A stretch of 64,000 nucleotides of DNA. Origin: Herbaspirillum sp. RV1423. Lineage in GTDB: Bacteria > Pseudomonadota > Gammaproteobacteria > Burkholderiales > Burkholderiaceae_D. The position numbers were made by a program, and so were the translations under genes. The notes under the pieces were generated by a model. The model ran no database searches. It was not told the origin of the DNA and saw only the letters and a list, made by a program, of their open reading frames with translations. Location of the stretch: contig NZ_CBXX010000003.1 in NCBI RefSeq assembly GCF_000577615.1, positions 218,364 to 282,363 on the forward strand, written 5' to 3'. Positions 45,755 to 53,936 of this stretch are shown here, piece by piece. Positions within the stretch are counted from its first letter, which is position 1, and each line of letters starts with the position of its first letter.

Positions 45755-46383
45755 ATGCTCGAACGCCGCACCGGGACGCAATCCGGATACTTTTCATTCT
45801 GAACGCCGGCGGTATGCCATGGACAGATCCGAACGACCCGGCAGTCGCCAAGATTTTCAAAGGCGAGGCGCGATTGCATGCCTTCGATTTTTGGATGCGT
45901 AACCCGGATTATCTGGCCAGCGAATTGTTGGACGGCTACGAAGCGACAGGCAATGCGACCTACCGTCAAGCTGCGGAAGCGATCTTCGAAAGCGATGAGC
46001 CTGACTTGCGGCGCATTCCAATGATTCGCTATCTGTTTGGTGCCTACGAGCGCCTCGACGATGCACTGTCCTTGCTTCGATCGCGCGACCTAGTCCGCAT
46101 CACCGGCATCAAAGGGAAGGTGAAGGTCCACGAAACCAATTTCATCCTGACGGTTCGCGGGGTAGATGTCTGTTCGAATGCTGTTGTGCAGGAACCAATT
46201 CTTGAATGGTATGCACACCGCGCAGCATTAGTCGCGGACATTGCCGGTACACGCGGCGGTGGCGCTCTGAAGGAGAAGCAGTACGAGCAGGCAACGTACG
46301 CTCAAACTCAGCTCGGAGGGATCATTCCTCCTATTGGCACGGATGTGCAACGAAGACTGAATCAACTCAAACAAACCGCTTGA
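45751..46383 (+). CDS. Uncharacterised defence-operon protein 2 (210 aa, winged-helix-like)
   Basis: GTG start at 45751 with AGGGGAAC upstream, overlapping the preceding stop. The first 60 residues (LFILNAGGMPWTDPNDPAVAKIFKGEARLHAFDFWMRNPDYLASELLD) are helical. Residues about 95-145 (IRYLFGAYERLDDALSLLRSRDLVRITG, then HETNFILTVRGVDV) look like a winged helix: helix, recognition helix and beta wing. Small winged-helix proteins sit next to SMC-like ATPases as middle components of three-component ABC (ABC-3C) conflict systems; by place and fold this may be the equivalent (inference). Confidence 0.6.
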   Translation: MNARTPHRDAIRILFILNAGGMPWTDPNDPAVAKIFKGEARLHAFDFWMRNPDYLASELLDGYEATGNATYRQAAEAIFESDEPDLRRIPMIRYLFGAYERLDDALSLLRSRDLVRITGIKGKVKVHETNFILTVRGVDVCSNAVVQEPILEWYAHRAALVADIAGTRGGGALKEKQYEQATYAQTQLGGIIPPIGTDVQRRLNQLKQTA

Positions 46384-46393
46384 AGGGGGAGAC

Positions 46394-48349
46394 ATGGCAA
46401 AAGAAAGCATGGAATGGCTGGACGCCATCGCAAGCCGAGCGAAGGTCAATACGAATCGCGTGGAATCAGTGTTGACCGCGCGTCATATCGTGCCAACCCC
46501 GGTGCTACCCGCTCCGCGCAGGATGAAGCTTTTGAGTATTGCTTTCGGGGGGACGAAGCAAGGTGTCGAGGACGACGGACTCTATACCTTCGAATGGCCA
46601 GACCTCAATGAAGGGCTTTGGGGAATGATGACGGACCGAAACCTGCGCGGGAAGTCATCGATCATCGAAGTCGTACGCTGGCTGATGCGCGGCAGGCCGT
46701 CTCCAAATCTTCAGGATGACGTCCGAACCTGGATACACAACGCCTGCTTGCGATTCGATCTCGACGGGCTCGAACATGAAGTGCGGCTCGATTGTCAGAA
46801 TGGGGCCTCTGGCACGCTGAGCCGGCGCTCATCGGCAACAGCGAACCCTACGGTGCTAGCGTCCTTCAATAGCGACAAGCAGTTCGAGATGGTTATGTCG
46901 GACTTCTTTCTGCGTGCGTTCTCGATGGAGGGGCTTGCAACATGGCGCGAAAGCGACTCAGAAGAAAAGACCGGCCATGCCGTCGTTCATGGTTGGCCGG
47001 CGTTGTCGGGTGCGATGTTCATCGGCACCAACTATGACGTAGTGCTCGGTGATCTGCCCGCTACGACAGGAACTCAGGCGCGTTTGATGCAGATGTACTT
47101 GGGCGTTCCATGGGTTTCGACACTGGCCACGGCAGCGGCGGCACTGAAACTCGTCGAGTCCGGAAATGAGCTGGAGGTCCGCCGTCGCAATCAAGGTGCG
47201 CGTGCCAAGCAAACCCGCGTCAAGGAGATCGAAGCAACGCTTGCAGAGAAGCGGGAAGCATTGAGTGAACAACCCTCAGATGAGGCGATCCAGGCTGAGC
47301 TCTCGGTACTTAGCGGTAGGTACTCGGAAACCAAGCGTCGGGAGAAGGCGATGCAAGAGCGGTTTGATCGAGAGACGCTCGCAGAGCAGCAGGCAAACGC
47401 CGCCTACCTGCAAGATCGCCGGGAGTTACAGGCCCACCTGGATTCGACGGCGGCAGGTTCGGTCTTCCGTTTGCTCGACCCGAGTTGCTGCCCGCGTTGT
47501 GATCACGAGATCGATCAGGCACGGAAGAAAAAGGAGGCTGCCAGCCATTCATGCTCGGTATGCGGAGAGAACATTTCAAGCAGCGAGGATGCGGATGTTC
47601 TGAGGAAAGAGCTTGAGGCGAGCGTCAAAGCGTCAAAAGCGGCGTTCGACAAGGCCCAAAAGAACCGTGGTCTGGCCGATGAGAGCCTCCAGGCCTTGCA
47701 AGTAGATCTGGAGAGCATTCAAACCAAGAGTGAAGCGTTGACGCTGCAGCTTGGGTCATTCGATGCCCGAAAGCTTCTTGCCAACGAGATCGCAGTGCTC
47801 GAAGGTCGCCTCGAAGAAGCAGGCTTTGATCCTGGTAGCGATGATGTAACTGACGACGAAGCTGTTGTACTCAAAGCCATTGTCAGCGAGACGGAAACAC
47901 GATCAAAAGCTGTCCGCGACGAATTTCTGACAGAAGTTTCCACCAGCCTTCTTCATTTCGCCCAGCGCTTTGGCATGCACAGTTTGTCGAAGGCTCAATT
48001 GCGCGGAAATGCGAGTCTGATCCTGACGAAGGGTGGCGCAGAGACATCGTTCAGCAAAGTGACGAAAGGCGAACGCCTGCGACTGAAGGTCGCCACAGTT
48101 CTCGCCATGATTCAGGTCGGTGAACGAAGAGGTGTCGGAAGACACCCTGGTCTGATCATGATCGATTCGCCCGCTGCGCAGGAAATCGCGCCAGAGGATC
48201 TTCGTGAACTGCTCTCGGGATTGAAGGATATTCGTGATGAACTTCCCCATCTGCAGATTTTCGTTGCAGGCGTAACCTCGAAAGCGATGATTGATCACAT
48301 CCCTGAAAGCCATCGCAGAGAAGCCACCAATGGAGGCTACCTGTGGTAA
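46394..48349 (+). CDS. SMC/Rad50-like ABC ATPase (DUF3732-like)
   Basis: A 651-residue ATPase of the SMC/RecF/Rad50 class. Walker A is degenerate: DRNLRGKSSI with Lys87 and Ser88 but no leading Gly. A coiled coil (about 255-500) is interrupted by a Cys cluster, CCPRC (365-369) and CSVC (387-390), like a zinc ribbon at the hinge. The signature is KVTKGERLRLK (about 555-565), and Walker B is LIMIDSPAAQE (Asp591), with Ser where catalytic Glu is usual. It lies 10 bases after protein 2. It is probably the sensor/motor subunit of a defence complex, comparable to Lamassu or ABC-3C ATPases. Confidence 0.8.
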   Translation: MAKESMEWLDAIASRAKVNTNRVESVLTARHIVPTPVLPAPRRMKLLSIAFGGTKQGVEDDGLYTFEWPDLNEGLWGMMTDRNLRGKSSIIEVVRWLMRGRPSPNLQDDVRTWIHNACLRFDLDGLEHEVRLDCQNGASGTLSRRSSATANPTVLASFNSDKQFEMVMSDFFLRAFSMEGLATWRESDSEEKTGHAVVHGWPALSGAMFIGTNYDVVLGDLPATTGTQARLMQMYLGVPWVSTLATAAAALKLVESGNELEVRRRNQGARAKQTRVKEIEATLAEKREALSEQPSDEAIQAELSVLSGRYSETKRREKAMQERFDRETLAEQQANAAYLQDRRELQAHLDSTAAGSVFRLLDPSCCPRCDHEIDQARKKKEAASHSCSVCGENISSSEDADVLRKELEASVKASKAAFDKAQKNRGLADESLQALQVDLESIQTKSEALTLQLGSFDARKLLANEIAVLEGRLEEAGFDPGSDDVTDDEAVVLKAIVSETETRSKAVRDEFLTEVSTSLLHFAQRFGMHSLSKAQLRGNASLILTKGGAETSFSKVTKGERLRLKVATVLAMIQVGERRGVGRHPGLIMIDSPAAQEIAPEDLRELLSGLKDIRDELPHLQIFVAGVTSKAMIDHIPESHRREATNGGYLW

Positions 48350-50463
48350 CGACCGCTCCGGGGATTCAACTGCATCCAGTGGAAGTCACTCTGCATGCGT
48401 TGTTGAGTCAAGGAAAAGTGCCGAGCGTCGATGACCTCGGCGGATTCGAGGTAGTTGCTCAGGCTGCCCCATCGCTAGGAGCATCGCTCTTGGCCGGTGA
48501 GATTTTGTTGGCAGTTCTTCGAGACGCGAATGACGCATCGGTCAAGGATGTGCATCCATGGAAAGATCTGATTGATCTCTTGGTACGGGAGGCGACGAAC
48601 GATGTTGTATTAATCGAGATGGTCGACGCGCTGGATGCATGTCAATTGCCGGGCGGTACCGCCAACAACGTGTTCGCGGCTTTCTTGCAGAAGGCAACGG
48701 ATGTTTCCGGTGCTCTCACGGGCTATGCGCGCGCCGTAGCGCTTGAAGGAGCTTTCCGCTTGGCTGCATTCGATCGCAGAATGCAGCTGCGCCTACTGGA
48801 TGCCTTGTTGGGCATTCAGGTCTCCGATGAATCCCATTTCCTTCGCCATGCCGCGAAGATCATGGGGATCGCCCATTCTCATTGGCGCGAAGCGGAACTC
48901 GTCGATAGGCTGCGCCTCTTCTCCGAATGTGAAGACGCGGCATATGAGGCATGCTTTGAGTTGGGGATGGCAGGTCTGGCTTCTGCACTAGATGAACCGA
49001 AGAGAGATGTGGCGAACACCATATTTCTGGATTCGCTACAGTGGTTCAAGAAGGCGGAGTCATTGAAAGAAGCAACGCCGGAGGCAGCGCTGTACGGAGA
49101 ATGTCTCATATTGTTGACGGATTTCGATGCGCACAAGACAGACGTTGAGTTGAGAGCGCGTAGCGCAGCGATTCAGAAATCTGCCTTCGAGCTACTTGCA
49201 TGGCATGCCGACATAAATTCGCCTGCATGGTTGGGCGCACGGCATGTACAAGCTGCATGCTGGAACGATCTTGCGGGAACACTCGCATCTCTTGCCGACA
49301 GTCTGCAACAGATTAGCTGGTGGGAGCCCAGGGTTGTGATCGAGTGTCAGGTGCTGGCTGCTTACAGCGCGGGACGAACGATCCTGAAACGCAGCCGAGA
49401 TGGATATTTGGAGACTTTGCTGCGTCCCAGGATCGAGTCTTCGATCGCGCAACGCGAGGGGCAAGCGTATCTTTTGAAATGCTGGCTGAAACAAAATCGC
49501 GAGCACGAGCAGGTTCCCGAAGCTGATGCGATCCTAAGCGGAATTGACCGTTTGATGACTGCAGATGCAGAGGCCCAGCGAAACCCCACTGAGGCAGCCA
49601 CCGTTTGGGCGCCGGTCGCTGCCGTACTGTCGCAAGCCCGTTGCAGCAAAGAAACCGAACGGCGCGCCATCGAAGTGGTCTCGAACGCATATGCATTCAG
49701 TCTCGAAGGGCTGAGCACGGCGGAGATCGATATCTTTGACCATTGCTTGGCCTCGGTGGAGCACCACCCAGACTACAGGGACAGTGTCCGAGGTGCCAAA
49801 TTGTTCGGCACAGTTTTACTGTGGACGACCAGATTTCTCAAAAATCGTCTGGAAATCACGAAGAAGGATGATCCATCGGTCACGTATCTGTTCGAGACAT
49901 CTGACGGCACCTTGCCACCAGAGAGCGCACTTCAAGACGATTATTTTCGTTGGATAAGCACTCAATCCGCATCAGGTGAAATGGAGCCCACGAACCTTGG
50001 CGGGGGCCGCGCCGACGTGGCGCTGAAGGTCACGGGAGAGCGCATGGTAATCGAAATCAAGCGTGAAATAGATGATGCATCGTTTGATTCACTGGCAAGT
50101 CATTACGCGGGACAAACTACCGACTACCAGAACGTCAGTATTCGATTGGGGTTCCTGCTTGTCCTTGATCTAACCGCTCCGAAGCTCGAAGGTACACCGC
50201 ACATCCGATCCTTAATGCAATGTCGCTCCATACAGCGATTAGGTGAAACCGAGCCGAGACACGTCGTAATCGTCAAAGTGCCGGGCCGACGGTACTTGCC
50301 AAGCGGTATCAGTAAAAATGCGAAGCTTTCAGGTACTACTGAGAAAGCGACTAAGAGGCAGCCGAAGCGAGAGAAGGTACCCGACTTGGCAATAAAGACG
50401 GCATCTGTGGCCAGCGACCTTCCGGGCATCGGAGATGCCTCTGCGGGCCTGGATAAAAATTGA
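48343..50463 (+). CDS. Large defence-operon protein with C-terminal PD-(D/E)XK nuclease motif
   Basis: A 706-residue protein, GTG start at 48343 (TGGAGG six bases before), overlapping the ATPase gene by seven bases. Residues 1-530 are helical, possibly repeat-like (short helices with many Ala/Leu/Glu), without a recognised domain. The C-terminal part has GGGRADVALKV-x6-VIEIKREID: Asp558, Glu571 and Lys573 in PD-(D/E)XK spacing. A basic Lys/Arg tail follows. I read it as the nuclease effector with a large sensor or scaffold half; the catalytic reading is from motif only. Confidence 0.65.
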   Translation: MVTTAPGIQLHPVEVTLHALLSQGKVPSVDDLGGFEVVAQAAPSLGASLLAGEILLAVLRDANDASVKDVHPWKDLIDLLVREATNDVVLIEMVDALDACQLPGGTANNVFAAFLQKATDVSGALTGYARAVALEGAFRLAAFDRRMQLRLLDALLGIQVSDESHFLRHAAKIMGIAHSHWREAELVDRLRLFSECEDAAYEACFELGMAGLASALDEPKRDVANTIFLDSLQWFKKAESLKEATPEAALYGECLILLTDFDAHKTDVELRARSAAIQKSAFELLAWHADINSPAWLGARHVQAACWNDLAGTLASLADSLQQISWWEPRVVIECQVLAAYSAGRTILKRSRDGYLETLLRPRIESSIAQREGQAYLLKCWLKQNREHEQVPEADAILSGIDRLMTADAEAQRNPTEAATVWAPVAAVLSQARCSKETERRAIEVVSNAYAFSLEGLSTAEIDIFDHCLASVEHHPDYRDSVRGAKLFGTVLLWTTRFLKNRLEITKKDDPSVTYLFETSDGTLPPESALQDDYFRWISTQSASGEMEPTNLGGGRADVALKVTGERMVIEIKREIDDASFDSLASHYAGQTTDYQNVSIRLGFLLVLDLTAPKLEGTPHIRSLMQCRSIQRLGETEPRHVVIVKVPGRRYLPSGISKNAKLSGTTEKATKRQPKREKVPDLAIKTASVASDLPGIGDASAGLDKN

Positions 50464-50476
50464 ATATGGAGACTCA

Positions 50477-51190
50477 ATGCTTGAATGGTATTTGAAAGTA
50501 AATGCTGTGTTTCGGGCGATACGCCAGAAAGCAATCGACGCACAGGGCTTGCTCGCAGATGACGATAAAGCTGGTGCGAAATTAGTTAATGGTTATTTGA
50601 AAACAGACTACCAATCGCTTCGCAAGCTTTGGACGGATGCAGGTTTCCCGGAGCAAGACATGGGAAACCTCGGAAGGCATATTGGATTTGGAGATGCCAA
50701 TGACTATGACGACATCCTTGCGCGTGATCTACCGCAGGTGGAGGCCAGGGCAGAAGCGCATGTGCGCAGCGGAGCGGGCACGCAACCAAGCATTGGTTTC
50801 GAAGAACTGTTACATCCGGTTATCTTCGCGCACGCCTTCCAGCACTATGTGAACGGACACTATCGAGATGCAGTTTTGAACTCGGTTGTTGCCATTTTTG
50901 ACCTGATGCGCGAGCGTACTGGCCTCGATCTCGACGGATCGGCACTAGCAACACAAGTGTTGAGCTTGGAAAAACCACACTTGATACTCAGCGAGCTTGA
51001 TACTGAGTCGGGGCGAAATGACCAAAAAGGGTTCATGCAGATTCTGATCGGTACTTACCTCGGTATCCGCAACCCCAAGGCGCACTCTCTCAATCATGAT
51101 CTTGACCCGGAGAAAGCTGCACAGTATCTGATCTTCGCTAGCCTTCTGGCTCGGCGGATATATGAAGCGAAGGATGTGCCGAAGCCCTGA
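50477..51190 (+). CDS. TIGR02391 (Ymh) family protein with HEPN motif
   Basis: A 237-residue protein. The C-terminal half is the TIGR02391 domain: HPVIFAHAFQHYVNGHYRDAVLNSVVAIFDLMRERTG, then YLGIRNPKAHS. R198-N-P-K-A-H203 is an R-X4-H motif as in HEPN ribonucleases. The ATG at 50477 has TGGAG six bases upstream, 13 bases after the nuclease gene. It is the last gene of the operon. It may be an RNA-targeting effector or, if inactive, a binding partner. Confidence 0.82.
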   Translation: MLEWYLKVNAVFRAIRQKAIDAQGLLADDDKAGAKLVNGYLKTDYQSLRKLWTDAGFPEQDMGNLGRHIGFGDANDYDDILARDLPQVEARAEAHVRSGAGTQPSIGFEELLHPVIFAHAFQHYVNGHYRDAVLNSVVAIFDLMRERTGLDLDGSALATQVLSLEKPHLILSELDTESGRNDQKGFMQILIGTYLGIRNPKAHSLNHDLDPEKAAQYLIFASLLARRIYEAKDVPKP

Positions 51191-51245
51191 GCCATTCGGG
51201 CCGTGGTCGATTGCCCGAGACAGGCTGCCAACATACTGTAGCGCA

Positions 51246-51280
51246 ATTGTCCGATCGCGCCGCAGGCGCCTTCGGACAAT
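51246..51280. terminator. Hairpin after the defence operon, carrying the operator core
   Basis: Perfect 9-bp arms ATTGTCCGA (51246-51254) and TCGGACAAT (51272-51280), with an inner GCGCC/GGCGC stem. It separates the operon from the convergent int gene and can end transcription from both sides, though no T run follows. The TGTCCGA/TCGGACA core equals that of the promoter operators. Confidence 0.55.
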
Positions 51281-51294
51281 GTGCTTGCATCGCC

Positions 51295-52503
51295 TTAGAC
51301 CGTGGCCATAGGTTCTGGTTGTTCCCGCTGTGCCTCCGCGATCGTCTTGCGCCGGTTCGCCACCAGTTCGGCTGCGGCCCGTACCGGAGCATCTTCAGTG
51401 TGGATATAGCGCATAAACATCGCCACCGTCTTGTGCGCGGTCAGCACCATGCCCACCTTGACCGGGATGCCCGAGTTAGCGATGTCGGTAGCTGAACGGT
51501 GGCGAATGCCATGTGTGCCAACGTGTTGCACTCCGGCAGCTTTCAGGATGCGGCTCCAGCCATTGTAGTGCTCCCCGTTCGTCATGTGCTTGAGCGGATC
51601 GCGCAGCGATGGAAGCACGTAGAGCGAGCCTTCGTGCCGGTGCACTGTCGAGAGGAGGCGATAAGCTTCCTCACTCATCGGTTTGGACATGCCTCCAGTT
51701 TTGCTGTCGGGCCAGGCCACACGCCGATTCTCCAGATCGACCCAAGCCCACTCCAGCAACAGGATTTCGGAGCGACGGGCTGCGAACTCGAACTGCAGGC
51801 GGATGGCCAGCGTGACAACCGTCGGCTCGCTGCCTTCGACCTCTACCTTGTCCAGATATCGGAACAGCTTGCCCATTTCTTCGTCGGTGATTAGCCGGGT
51901 GGTCTTGCCTTGAGGATATTGGGGAATATGCCGGCACGGATTCGTGCCATCCGGCCGCAAGCCCCAAATTTCGGCCATGTTGAACATCTTTCGCATGACC
52001 GCGAGCGTATGGTTGGCCTCCATCGGAGTCGGCTCTAGCTTCTTCATCATCATCGCAACATCCGGGCGTTTGACGTCCTGGACCTTCATGCGACCAAGAA
52101 TGGGGATGATGTTGCGGTCGATATTGCCCTGGTAGCCTTTTTGCGTGCTCGGCTTGTTGCGAACATTGGAATAATCCGACATGAAACGCCCGCACAGTTC
52201 CTTGACGGTCGGTGCCTTGCGCGCCTCGGTCTTGTCGCCGCCGGGGTCGCCACCTCGGCGAACCTCGGCCAGCCAGGTCTGTGCCAGCGAACGGGCCTGC
52301 TCTACAGTCAGCTCCCCATACAGGCCGAGGGCGGGCTTTCGCCGCTCCCCGGCATTGGTCCGGTACTGCAGCATGAACACCTTGCGGCCTGCTGGTGTAA
52401 TCTTGCACATGAAGCCGGGCACCAGGGTATCGCGCAGTTCGACGGGCTGCGCCTGGGGTTGTGCCGCGTCTATAGCGGACTTGGTGAGTTTGATTTTAGC
52501 CAT
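51295..52503 (-). CDS. int: Tyrosine integrase of the ICE
   Basis: A 402-residue tyrosine recombinase. It has an N-terminal DUF4102/SAM-like arm-binding part (KLTKSAIDAAQPQAQPVELRDTLVPGFMCKITPAGRKVF) and a catalytic domain with the first Arg in FAARRSEIL, HxxR in HGIRHRSA and the Tyr in MRYIHTED. ATG 52503 has AGGAG upstream; a longer frame to 52554 lacks one. It lies 180 bp inside the ICE end and reads inward, as in Tn4371. It catalyses integration and excision between the att sites. Confidence 0.93.
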   Translation of the reverse strand: MAKIKLTKSAIDAAQPQAQPVELRDTLVPGFMCKITPAGRKVFMLQYRTNAGERRKPALGLYGELTVEQARSLAQTWLAEVRRGGDPGGDKTEARKAPTVKELCGRFMSDYSNVRNKPSTQKGYQGNIDRNIIPILGRMKVQDVKRPDVAMMMKKLEPTPMEANHTLAVMRKMFNMAEIWGLRPDGTNPCRHIPQYPQGKTTRLITDEEMGKLFRYLDKVEVEGSEPTVVTLAIRLQFEFAARRSEILLLEWAWVDLENRRVAWPDSKTGGMSKPMSEEAYRLLSTVHRHEGSLYVLPSLRDPLKHMTNGEHYNGWSRILKAAGVQHVGTHGIRHRSATDIANSGIPVKVGMVLTAHKTVAMFMRYIHTEDAPVRAAAELVANRRKTIAEAQREQPEPMATV

Positions 52504-52680
52504 GCTGACTCCTAGGAAAAATGAGCCAGTTTCCAGGTGTCGGCTGGGAGCCAAGCGGATGGAAACCGGATCGGGTTGTGGAAAGCACCGGGGTATGGTG
52601 AATCCACTTGATCCCTAGGGAAACTCGCTGTGGCGGGCCTCAGCGTAGATCAGCCAAATTCGGTGCTGATCACAGCATGA

Positions 52681-52689
52681 AATAAAAAA
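52681..52689. repeat. Putative ICE attachment repeat, int-side end
   Basis: AATAAAAAA, equal to 4592-4600. It merges with the T run of a chromosomal terminator (52684-52714); joining the left flank to this point would leave the terminator complete, consistent with target-site preservation. Confidence 0.45.
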
Positions 52690-52714
52690 ACCGCATCGAT
52701 TGGGCGATGCGGTT
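52684..52714 (-). terminator. Intrinsic terminator of the glycine-zipper gene
   Basis: A 10-bp stem AACCGCATCG/CGATGCGGTT is followed on the minus strand by seven T. It lies 30 bases after the stop at 52744 and forms the chromosomal side of the ICE junction. Confidence 0.88.
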
Positions 52715-52743
52715 GCGGTGAAACCTGCTGGAATCTGCCGGAA

Positions 52744-53301
52744 TCAATAGGCGCCGGGAGGCGGGCCATAATAGACCGGCGGCGGACCGTAGTATCCCGG
52801 AGGCGGTGGCGGCGCATAGTAATAGCGACGCGGATGATAGACGTAGGTCGTCGTTTGCGTGCTCTGGATCTGATTGCCCTTGCTGTACATGCATTGGCTA
52901 TAGGTCATGTCGTAGCGTTGCTGCATCGAATAGTTGCCGCCCGCTGCGGCATTGCTGCCGGCCGCGCTGCCGACCAGCAGGCCGCCGCCGGCGCCGATCG
53001 CCGCGCCCGCTCCGGCATTGCCGGAAGCTGCGCCGATCAGCGCACCAGCCACCGCGCCGATGGCGGTTCCGGCCGCTGCATTATTGGCGGCATTGTTTTG
53101 CGTCGCTTGCGCCTGGCCGCCAATGGATTCCTGCGCATATTGCTGGCATTGCGCCTGTTCGGCGCGGAATTGCTCATACGACTTGCCGTTTCCCGGCATG
53201 GCCATCACGGAGGGGCCGGTCGGCACGCTGACGCAACCGCCCAGCGCCAGCAATGCGGCGATGGCCGTGAGGCTTCCTGCTGTCTTGTAGATTGGTTTCA
53301 C
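52744..53301 (-). CDS. Glycine-zipper outer-membrane lipoprotein
   Basis: A 185-residue lipoprotein with lipobox LGGC (Cys23). Residues about 70-115 form a Gly-zipper (AAAGTAIGAVAGALIGAASG, GAAIGAGGGLLVGSAAGS), likely membrane-inserted. The C-terminus is Pro/Tyr-rich (YYYAPPPPPGYYGPPP). The YMGG/Gly-zipper family is thought to act in the envelope. It is the first chromosomal gene right of the ICE. Confidence 0.82.
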   Translation of the reverse strand: MKPIYKTAGSLTAIAALLALGGCVSVPTGPSVMAMPGNGKSYEQFRAEQAQCQQYAQESIGGQAQATQNNAANNAAAGTAIGAVAGALIGAASGNAGAGAAIGAGGGLLVGSAAGSNAAAGGNYSMQQRYDMTYSQCMYSKGNQIQSTQTTTYVYHPRRYYYAPPPPPGYYGPPPVYYGPPPGAY

Positions 53302-53351
53302 GATGTTGTCCTTGGATATGCTGTCCGGTCTTTGCCTGCCTGTTCAATGCC

Positions 53352-53687
53352 TTACTGCGGCGGCGGCTGTCCGCCGTTCGGACCGTTCGGTACGACTTTC
53401 ATCCAATTGCTCGGACAACTCTGGACATAGGGATAATACGATTTGGATTCCTGGCAGTAAAACCAGTAATTGCTCGGCGCGGGGTTCTGCTCGATATAGA
53501 CCGGCGGCGCACGCTCCACATAGACGGGCGGAGGATAATAAGCCGGCGGGGGATAATAAACCGGAGGCGGCACCCAGAGCGGGCCGCCGATGTAGACGCC
53601 GCCATAAAAGCGGGTATGCGCCGAGCTGGCGCCGCTTGCCAGCATGCAACCTAACGCCAGTAATCCCAACACAGTTGCTTTTTTCAT
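53352..53687 (-). CDS. Exported Pro/Tyr-rich protein
   Basis: A 111-residue protein with a signal peptide (to about residue 23, SSA-H) and a Pro/Tyr repeat region (VPPPVYYPPPAYYPPPVYVERAP), ending in a short Cys-bracketed segment (YCQESKSYYPYVQSCPSNW) seen at the end of many small Burkholderiales envelope proteins. It is not a known enzyme. It may be co-expressed with the Gly-zipper gene 50 bases away. GAGG lies before ATG 53687. Confidence 0.75.
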   Translation of the reverse strand: MKKATVLGLLALGCMLASGASSAHTRFYGGVYIGGPLWVPPPVYYPPPAYYPPPVYVERAPPVYIEQNPAPSNYWFYCQESKSYYPYVQSCPSNWMKVVPNGPNGGQPPPQ

Positions 53688-53858
53688 GTTCGCCTCAAGT
53701 ATTTCCGCTGGAGACGGCACGCACCATCTCCCTGTAGCCAATATACTCAAAAGCCTTGCGCCTCAACGATTTTGTTTCAATTCGTAACCCAATTTAAGAA
53801 TCCTGTACATGGCGCTACAAAGCCGTATATGGAGGAGTCACGGGCATGCTGAAACGAC

Positions 53859-53884
53859 TACGCCGCTTTTCGCAAAGCGGCGTA
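53859..53884. terminator. Hairpin downstream of fumC
   Basis: An 11-bp perfect stem TACGCCGCTTT/AAAGCGGCGTA with a TCGC loop lies 53 bases after the fumC stop. No T run follows. It could be a terminator or an mRNA 3'-end protector. Confidence 0.45.
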
Positions 53885-53936
53885 TGTGCAGTTCGGAAAA
53901 CTTTTGCAACAAGTCTAGACAGGCCTGTTCAGGCTT

